NCBI GenBank assembly: GCA_963824195.1
Contig: CAWGOJ010000012.1
Coordinates: 55,683-119,682 of the forward strand
DNA: 64,000 nucleotides
Direction: 5' to 3'
Origin: Bog-473 sp963824195
GTDB lineage: Bacteria; Actinomycetota; Acidimicrobiia; Acidimicrobiales; RAAP-2
Numbering within the stretch: position 1 is the stretch's first letter; each line of letters starts with the position of its first letter. This document shows, piece after piece, positions 57,957 to 64,000 of this stretch. The translations under genes were made by a program, and so were the position numbers. The notes beneath the pieces were generated by a model. It was given only the letters and a program-made list of their open reading frames with translations, was not told the DNA's origin and searched no databases.

Positions 57957-58547
57957 ATGAGCATCCGGCATGCCCTGTTGGCGCTGCTCAGCGAGGGCCC
58001 CAAGTACGGGCTGCAGCTGCGCCAGGAATTCGAGGCACGGACCGGCGAGGTGTGGCCGCTGAACGTCGGACAGGTGTACACGACCCTCCAGCGACTCGAA
58101 CGCGATGGCCTCGTCAAGTCGGACGACTCCACCGCGGACGAGGGACCGCAGAAGGGCTTCCACATCACCGAGGAGGGTGCGGCCGAGCTGGCCGAGTGGC
58201 TGCGCACGCCGCCCGACTTCTCTTCCCCACCGCGCGACGAGCTGGTGATCAAGGTGCTCGTCGCGCTCGAGCTCCCCGGCGTCGACGTACACGAGGTGGT
58301 GCAGGTGCATCGACGCTACCTGGTGGAGCTCATGCAGCGATGGACGCGTCTCAAGGAAGACGAGTCCCGCTTCGACCTGAACTTCGCTCTGGTCGTCGAC
58401 GCCGAGCTGTTCCGCCTGGATTCTCTGATCCGGTGGCTCGACACGGCGGACGGGCGTCTCAAGCGAGCGGCGGTGGAGGGCGACGCGCCGGCCCCCCAGC
58501 CATTCCCCCTCCCCAAGGCCCGGCGCAAGGTGGGAGTGAAGCAGTGA
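57957..58547 (+). CDS. PadR-family transcriptional regulator
   Basis: The 196-residue protein has the PadR winged helix (SIRHALLALLSEGPKYGLQL, NVGQVYTTLQRLERDGLVKS) and a long C-terminal dimerisation helix region (Vir_act_alpha_C; VVQVHRRYLVELMQRWTRLK). Such regulators often repress a neighbouring ABC exporter and release it on drug or lipid stress. Its stop overlaps the ATPase start by four bases, so regulator and transporter form one operon, with a likely operator just upstream. Confidence 0.92.
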   Translation: MSIRHALLALLSEGPKYGLQLRQEFEARTGEVWPLNVGQVYTTLQRLERDGLVKSDDSTADEGPQKGFHITEEGAAELAEWLRTPPDFSSPPRDELVIKVLVALELPGVDVHEVVQVHRRYLVELMQRWTRLKEDESRFDLNFALVVDAELFRLDSLIRWLDTADGRLKRAAVEGDAPAPQPFPLPKARRKVGVKQ

Positions 58548-59266
58548 GCTACCTCGAACTACGCGACATCTCCAAGGTCTACGGAGAAGGGGCCACAGAG
58601 GTGCACGCCCTGCAGCGCATCGATCTGTCGGTCGACGCCGGGTCTCTGGTGGCCGTCATGGGCGCCAGCGGCTCGGGCAAGAGCACGCTGTTGACCATCG
58701 CCGGCAGCCTCGAGGACCCCACCAGCGGTGAGGTCTACGTCGGCGGCCGGCCCCTGTCCTCGCTGTCGCGCAACGGCAAGGCGCGCCTGCGCCGCCAGTC
58801 CGTCGGCTACGTCTTCCAGGACTACAACCTGCTGGCCGGGCTCAGCGCGGTGGAGAACGTGTCCCTGCCCCTCGAGCTCGACGGCATGGCGGCCCGCAAG
58901 GCCCAGGCGGCGGCGCTCGAGTCACTCGAGGACTTCGGGCTGGCCGACCGGGCGTCGCACTACCCCGACACGCTGTCGGGTGGCGAGCGGCAGCGGGTCG
59001 CCATCGCCCGCGCCGTCGTGGGCGACCGCCAGCTGCTCCTGGCCGACGAGCCCTCCGGCGCGCTCGACTCCACCAACGCCGAGACCGTCATGCGCCTGAT
59101 CCTCGCCGCCTGCCATCGCGGCCTGGCCGCCGTCGTGGTGACCCACGACGCCCAGCTCGCCTCGTGGGCCGACCGCGTGGTCTTCCTGCGTGACGGCAGG
59201 GTCGTCGACCAGACGCTCCCGGTCGAGAGCCCGGACGCGCTCCTCGCCGACCTGCCGCACCAATGA
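58544..59266 (+). CDS. LolD/MacB-type ABC transporter ATP-binding protein
   Basis: From GTG 58544 the 240-residue ATPase shows Walker A GASGSGKST, Q-loop VFQDYNLLAGLSA, signature LSGGERQRVAIARAV, Walker B LLLADEPSGALDS and the switch His in VVTHDAQLAS. It overlaps the PadR gene by 4 bp and the FtsX permease by 4 bp. In such three-gene units the pump exports peptides or antibiotics or acts on the envelope. A longer in-frame reading from 57947 would be the shadow of the PadR gene. Confidence 0.94.
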   Translation: MSYLELRDISKVYGEGATEVHALQRIDLSVDAGSLVAVMGASGSGKSTLLTIAGSLEDPTSGEVYVGGRPLSSLSRNGKARLRRQSVGYVFQDYNLLAGLSAVENVSLPLELDGMAARKAQAAALESLEDFGLADRASHYPDTLSGGERQRVAIARAVVGDRQLLLADEPSGALDSTNAETVMRLILAACHRGLAAVVVTHDAQLASWADRVVFLRDGRVVDQTLPVESPDALLADLPHQ

Positions 59267-61836
59267 GCGTCGGCGTCCTCGAACGGCCGGCCACCGGGTC
59301 GGCCCCCGATGCCACCACCGGCGGCGTCCCGGCCCGCCGGGCCATGATCCGCTGGGCCTGGCGCCTCTTCAGGCGCGAGTGGCGCCAGCAACTGCTCATC
59401 CTGCTCCTCGTCATCGTCGCCGTGGCCGCCGTCGTGGTGGGCGCGGCCGTCGCCACCAACACCCCGCCGCCGGCCAACGCCGGCTACGGCACGGCCGGCG
59501 ACCTGGCCACCTTCACGAACACCGGGAAGGCACCCCCCAACCTGAACTCGGTGAACGCCCAGATCGCGGCGCTGGAGCACCGCTTCGGCACGGTCCAGGT
59601 CATCGAGAACGAGGGCTTCCGGGTCCCCGGCAGCACGCAGACGTACCAGCTCCGGTCCCAGGACCCCAACGGCCCCTACGGCGGACCGATGCTCCAGCTG
59701 CTCTCGGGGCACTACCCGACCGGGCCGGACCAGATCGCCCTCACCCCCGGGCTAGCGTCCGAGCTCAACCTGTCGGTGGGCGACACGTGGCCCCAGGGCG
59801 GCAAGACCGTCGTCGGCATCGTGCAGAACCCCCAGAGCCTTCTCGACGAGTTCGCGCTCGTCCCGCCGGGGCAGGTCACGCACCCGACGACGATCGACGT
59901 CCTCTTCGATGCGCCGGGCGTGAACGCGGGGCGCATCGGGAACAACGTCTCGACGCCGGGCTCGCTCAACAACAACCCGATCAACCCCGCGACCATCGTG
60001 CTGGCGCTGGCCACGGTCGGCATGCTGCTCATCGCACTGGTGTCGATCGGTGGCTTCACCGTGCTGGCGCAGCGCCGGATGCGCGCCCTCGGGATGCTCG
60101 AGTCCATGGGCGCGACGGACCGCAACGTCCGTCTCGTGCTCGAGGCCAACGGTGTCATGGTCGGGGCCGTGGGCGCCGTCGTGGGCTTCGCAGTGGGCTT
60201 GGTGGCCTGGGTCGCCTACCGCCCGCACAACGAGCAGAGCGCGCACCACCTCATCCCGCTGTTCGCCCTGCCGTGGACCGTGATCGTGGTGGCGATGGTG
60301 CTCGCGGTCGTCGCCACCTTCTTCGCTGCCGGCTATCCCGCCCGCGCCATCACCCGCGTCCCGGTCGTCGCCGCACTGGCCGGACGGCCCGCGCCGGCGC
60401 GCCAGATCCACCGCTCCTTCGTTCCGGGAGTGATCGCGCTCGTCCTCGGGTTCGTCTTCTTCTCGCTCTCCGGCGCCGGGAGCCAAGGCAGCGGTGTGAT
60501 CTGGCTGATACCCGGGTTCGTGGCGCTCATCACGGGGATCATCCTCGTGTCGCCGTTCTTCCTGGCCGTGCTGGCCCGGGTCGGACAGAGGTCGCCCATC
60601 GCCACGCGACTTGCCCTGCGCGACCTGTCGCGGTACCGGGCCCGGTCCGGCTCGGCACTCTCGGCCATCAGCGTCGGGGTCCTCATCGCGGTGGTCATCT
60701 GTGCCGTCGCCGTCGCCCGCTACAGCAACGTCTTCGACTACGTCGGCCCGAACCTGGCGTCGAACGAGCTCGCCGTCTGGAGCCCGAACGGCCAGAACGG
60801 CAACAGCCCCAATCCCAGCGCGCCGACGCAGCAGGACATCGAGTCGCAGGAGGCCAGCGTCCACGCCATCGGTTCTGCTGTGGGCGCCACCGACGTCGTG
60901 GAACTCGACAATCCCGCGTCCTCAGTCGGCCTGCAGAACCCCAGCGCCTCGGGCCGGCAGTGGGACGGACAGATCTACGTGGCCACCCCGGCGCTGCTGC
61001 GGGCCTACGGAATCAACCCGTCGTCCATTCCGTCCAACGTCGACATCCTCAGCTCGCGCCCCGGGCTCTCGGACTCAGGCGTGCAGCTGACCTACGGCGG
61101 CGGAGGGAAAGGCGGCGACTTGCTGGTCGGCCCGGGCGCGGGCGGCCCGAACGGCGGAGGGGGTCCCGGTCCGGGAAACACGAACAACTGCTCGCCCGGC
61201 TCGTGCGTCGCCCACCCGGTCATCCAAGGAGAGAGCCAGCTGCCCACGGGCACGTCGGCACCGAACACGGTGATCACCGAGAGTGCGTTGCGGCGGCTGC
61301 ACCTTGCGAGCGAGAACAGCCTCGACGGCTGGATCATCCAGGCGAACAGCCCGATCACTTCCGCCCAGATCACGAACGCCCAGGCACAGGCGGCCACCAA
61401 CAACCTGAGCATCGAGTCGAAGAACGACGCTCCGACCTCGGCCGAGATCGTGAACTGGGCCACCGTGTTCGCCATCGCGCTCGCCCTCGGCATCCTGGCC
61501 ATGAGCATCGGCCTCATCCGGAGCGAGACGGCGAGCGAGTTGCGTACGCTGACGGCCACCGGGGCGAGCTCCCGCACCCGGCGCAGCCTGACGGCGGTCA
61601 CCGCCGGCGGCCTCGCCTTCCTCGGCGCGCTGCTCGGGACGGTGGCCGCCTACGTCGGGCTGGCCGGATGGTTCCACTCGAACTCGCTGGAAGGTGGCCT
61701 GTCGGACATCATCGACCACATCCCCTGGAGCAACCTGTTCCTCATCGTGATCGCCATGCCGGTTGTCGCCAGCATCGTCGGCTGGGTGTTGGCGGGACGG
61801 GACCCGACGGGGATCTCCACCCGGCCGATGGAGTAG
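59263..61836 (+). CDS. FtsX-type ABC transporter permease (double FtsX)
   Basis: The 857-residue permease has an N-terminal helix, a periplasmic domain, a first FtsX core (RRMRALGMLESMGATDRNVR), middle helices, a second periplasmic domain and a final core (RTLTATGASSRTRRSLTAVT). The second periplasmic domain includes a Gly-rich insert (GPGAGGPNGGGGPGPG). The start ATG overlaps the ATPase stop. It is the transport half of the PadR-controlled exporter. Size and layout match the orphan permease at 40599 and may indicate paralogy. Confidence 0.93.
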   Translation: MSVGVLERPATGSAPDATTGGVPARRAMIRWAWRLFRREWRQQLLILLLVIVAVAAVVVGAAVATNTPPPANAGYGTAGDLATFTNTGKAPPNLNSVNAQIAALEHRFGTVQVIENEGFRVPGSTQTYQLRSQDPNGPYGGPMLQLLSGHYPTGPDQIALTPGLASELNLSVGDTWPQGGKTVVGIVQNPQSLLDEFALVPPGQVTHPTTIDVLFDAPGVNAGRIGNNVSTPGSLNNNPINPATIVLALATVGMLLIALVSIGGFTVLAQRRMRALGMLESMGATDRNVRLVLEANGVMVGAVGAVVGFAVGLVAWVAYRPHNEQSAHHLIPLFALPWTVIVVAMVLAVVATFFAAGYPARAITRVPVVAALAGRPAPARQIHRSFVPGVIALVLGFVFFSLSGAGSQGSGVIWLIPGFVALITGIILVSPFFLAVLARVGQRSPIATRLALRDLSRYRARSGSALSAISVGVLIAVVICAVAVARYSNVFDYVGPNLASNELAVWSPNGQNGNSPNPSAPTQQDIESQEASVHAIGSAVGATDVVELDNPASSVGLQNPSASGRQWDGQIYVATPALLRAYGINPSSIPSNVDILSSRPGLSDSGVQLTYGGGGKGGDLLVGPGAGGPNGGGGPGPGNTNNCSPGSCVAHPVIQGESQLPTGTSAPNTVITESALRRLHLASENSLDGWIIQANSPITSAQITNAQAQAATNNLSIESKNDAPTSAEIVNWATVFAIALALGILAMSIGLIRSETASELRTLTATGASSRTRRSLTAVTAGGLAFLGALLGTVAAYVGLAGWFHSNSLEGGLSDIIDHIPWSNLFLIVIAMPVVASIVGWVLAGRDPTGISTRPME

Positions 61837-62022
61837 GCCGATTAGCGAAAGTCCCCGCTGGCTCCGAGGCGGGAAGTACGCCGACGAGCGACCGCAGTCG
61901 ACGAAAGTCGAACCCTCTGGCGAGTACTCCACGGTGTAGCCGGGAGCTCGTGCGTCTCCCAGCTTGACGATTTCGTGTGCCGCCAATGGTTCGACTGCGA
62001 GTCCCGTCTACGACGACACTCG

Positions 62023-64000
62023 CTACGAACCGCTCGCTGCAATGATCGGCCCGTTGAGGTGCGTGGCGGACATGTCGCCGTCGTTGGGCGCGTCACCGAA
62101 GGTGAAGACCTTGCCAAGCGCGTCGGTCACCCAGTAGCCACCACCGTCGGAGGTTGCGAAGATGGCAGTGGCGGGGTTGAATCCGCCTGTCGCACCCGCG
62201 GCCACGCTGCCCAGGTTGGCAGCGTCCCCGTAGGCGAAGACCTGCCCGCCGCTATCGAGGATCCAGTAACCCTTGCCGTCCGGGGTGGCCACCGCCGAGG
62301 TGATGGGCGAGGCCTGCCGTCCAGGAGCGCCAAAGTAGGCGGCGTCGCCGAAGGTGTAGACACTGCCGGTGGCGGTGACCAGCCAGTAGCCGTTGCCGCT
62401 GGCATCGGGCATCACAGCCACCGCTGCGCCCGAGCACCCTCCAATGCCCGGGCAGCTGCCGGCGAACTTGGCGTCACCAAAGGCGAAGACACCACCGTCA
62501 GAGGCGACCATGAAGTAGCCCGCTTGGTCGTGACTGGGCACCATGCCCACAATCGGCGCGTTGAGCGAGTTGGGCAGTCCCGAGCCGGCCGGGTGGAGGC
62601 CGAGCCCCGGGATCGATCCGTAGAACTGGGTGTCACCGAAACTGAAGACTCCACCGTCGGACGCGTCGAGCCAGTACCCACCGCGATCTGCCGTCGGCAC
62701 GATGCCCACGACCGGGCGCTGCAGGGTGATGCCGCCCATCGAGCCATGGAAGCCAGCCGAACCGAAGGAGAAGATGCCGCCGTCGGAACCCACCAGCCAG
62801 TAGCCGTGGGTGGGGGCCGGCGGGGGCGGGGGTGCGCCCGCGACATCGATGGTAAAGGCCTGATGGGCGTCGGGTGCAACGCCGTTCGTAGCCGTCACGC
62901 TGATCGAATAGACGCCCGCAGCCCCCGAGCCGGGAGTGCCCGAGAGCGACCCGCCCGAACTGAGCGACATGCCCGCCGGCAACTGGCCGGCCTCACTGAA
63001 CGTTGGAGGCGGTGAGCCGGTCGCCGTCAAGGAGAAGGCGCCGTACGCGCCCACGGTGAAGGTCGTGCTCGTGCCACTCGTGATCATGGGAGCCACACCC
63101 ACCGTCAGTGCGTAGGCTCCCATGTCGCACGGAGCACCCCGGGAGACGCCGCGCTGGTCTTTCCAGCTACAGGCCTCAACCGAATCGATCGGAGTGGTGA
63201 ACGTGAGAGGGATGACCGCCTGAGCCGGATTGCCCGAACCGCCGGTCAGCGCGATCGTGTCGGTCGGTCCCCCGTTGTTGTGCAGCGGGCCGAGGAAACT
63301 GCCGATTGTCGTCGAGTCGCTCACGCTGTGGTTCGAGCTGGACAGCCCGCAAGTACCGTCATCGTCCACGTTGTAACCCGCGTCGGTGGGTTTCGTACCC
63401 GAGCACTCGCCGACAGCGGGCGGACCGCCGGCATTTTCGGCCAGGATGTCGGCTGCCAGGGTGAGCCCGTTCCCGTCCCCTATGGCCGCTCCAGATGTCG
63501 AGGCCGAGTTGCCCGAGATCGTCGAGTCGGCCATCCAAACGATACCGCCCTCGTCGCTGAAGCCTCCGCCGTCGCCATTGGTCCCGGTCGCTTCGTTGCC
63601 CGAGATGGTCGAGTTGGAAATGATCTGGCTGCCGCCGGCGTTCAGGATGCCGCCGCCCTCTGCACCCGAGCCGACACCTCCGGCGGTGTTGCCTGAGATC
63701 GTGGAGTCGAGGATGTCGTCGGAGCCAGAGCCGCTGATGGCGATGCCCCCACCCCCAGCTCCGGCAACACCACCAAGCGCTGTGTTTCCCGAGACGGTCG
63801 AGTCGATGAGGTTGAAGGAGCTGTCGTCGCCGATGCCTCCGCCCGAGGTCGTAGCTGTATTCCCCGAGATGGTGGAGTCGGTGATCTGGGCGTCTCCGCC
63901 TTCGAGGAAGACGCCGCCGCCGAACGGGGCGCTGCCGCCGGTGAGCGTCAACTGGTTCACCGTCAGAAGGGCGTAACCCTCCGTCGTGATCACCGGGCCC
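62023..64000 (-). CDS. Secreted repeat protein: parallel beta-helix, Ig-like domain, GYWL/DGGIFSFG repeats (N-terminus outside window)
   Basis: The frame is open to the window edge, so the N-terminus is missing. From the edge come right-handed beta-helix repeats (DSTISGNTATTSGGGIGDDS, DSTVSGNTALGGVAGAGGGG), a putative Ig/He_PIG-type domain (FTVGAYGAFSLTATGSPPPT, LPAGMSLSSGGSLSG), and then about seven repeats of ~40-50 residues with GYW and DGG-x-FSFG/D-A-x-FxGS (HGYWLVGSDGGIFSFGSAGF, GYFMVASDGGVFAFGDAKFA). It is probably a cell-surface or secreted adhesion or polymer-binding protein. The repeat type is abundant in Acidimicrobiia. The end at 62023 is natural. Confidence 0.85.
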   Translation of the reverse strand, partial: GPVITTEGYALLTVNQLTLTGGSAPFGGGVFLEGGDAQITDSTISGNTATTSGGGIGDDSSFNLIDSTVSGNTALGGVAGAGGGGIAISGSGSDDILDSTISGNTAGGVGSGAEGGGILNAGGSQIISNSTISGNEATGTNGDGGGFSDEGGIVWMADSTISGNSASTSGAAIGDGNGLTLAADILAENAGGPPAVGECSGTKPTDAGYNVDDDGTCGLSSSNHSVSDSTTIGSFLGPLHNNGGPTDTIALTGGSGNPAQAVIPLTFTTPIDSVEACSWKDQRGVSRGAPCDMGAYALTVGVAPMITSGTSTTFTVGAYGAFSLTATGSPPPTFSEAGQLPAGMSLSSGGSLSGTPGSGAAGVYSISVTATNGVAPDAHQAFTIDVAGAPPPPPAPTHGYWLVGSDGGIFSFGSAGFHGSMGGITLQRPVVGIVPTADRGGYWLDASDGGVFSFGDTQFYGSIPGLGLHPAGSGLPNSLNAPIVGMVPSHDQAGYFMVASDGGVFAFGDAKFAGSCPGIGGCSGAAVAVMPDASGNGYWLVTATGSVYTFGDAAYFGAPGRQASPITSAVATPDGKGYWILDSGGQVFAYGDAANLGSVAAGATGGFNPATAIFATSDGGGYWVTDALGKVFTFGDAPNDGDMSATHLNGPIIAASGS

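Noticed and set aside
59190..61967. 925-residue arginine-rich frame over the FtsX permease
   Set aside because: Shadow frame; composition is not protein-like and the permease frame has clear homology.

Overview
The window reads as high-GC actinobacterial DNA. The best lineage clue is the secreted protein at the right edge. It carries tandem GYW-x(n)-DGG-x-FSFGDA repeats of the kind abundant in Acidimicrobiia. A DosR/DevR regulator, DUF1918, many universal stress proteins and inositol-1-phosphate synthase also fit Actinobacteria. No complete rRNA, tRNA, CRISPR array or transposase gene was found.

Region 1 (1-21 kb) is dense and nearly intact. After a truncated 5-oxoprolinase BC fusion come a TauE permease, an EthD-like protein, a CYTH-CHAD protein, a Nudix hydrolase, an XRE-PPOX fusion and a zinc alcohol dehydrogenase. 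From about 6.9 to 18 kb lies a block that looks like a DosR dormancy/hypoxia regulon: GNAT acetyltransferase, histone-deacetylase-like protein and USP in one coupled operon, two more USPs, a GAF histidine kinase (DevS-like) divergent from a response regulator with the DosR recognition helix, a STAS protein, a kinase-like plus AAA protein resembling Rv2004c, two small orphan proteins, DUF1918, an FtsX/LolD ABC pair, a CBS protein and a CoA transferase. I see seven DosR-like operators (GGGAC-N4-GGCCC or GTCCC) in the gaps before these genes.

Region 2 (21-31 kb) is damaged. A lipoprotein, a double-domain ABC permease, kdpD and a USP are frameshifted. kdpB is complete, but kdpA follows it, lacks its first part, and kdpC is absent.

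Region 3 (31-48.6 kb) is accessory DNA with many small single-domain enzymes (NTF2-like, GNAT, VOC, SRPBCC, PilZ, crotonase, PhyH), several broken genes, a 5' half of tRNA-Ser and a dispersed short repeat. It also holds an intact module of a Tat-signal small protein, a DUF4331 protein and a His-rich protein (33.1-35.4 kb), plus an 835-residue FtsX permease.

Region 4 (49-64 kb) has ino1, a membrane HhH protein, a GT39-type glycosyltransferase, a methyltransferase, a polyprenyl synthetase, a PadR-ABC-FtsX operon and the edge-truncated repeat protein.

Many small genes in regions 2-4 differ from an intact frame by one base, often in a homopolymer run. This could be real decay or residual sequencing error, and I flag it case by case.
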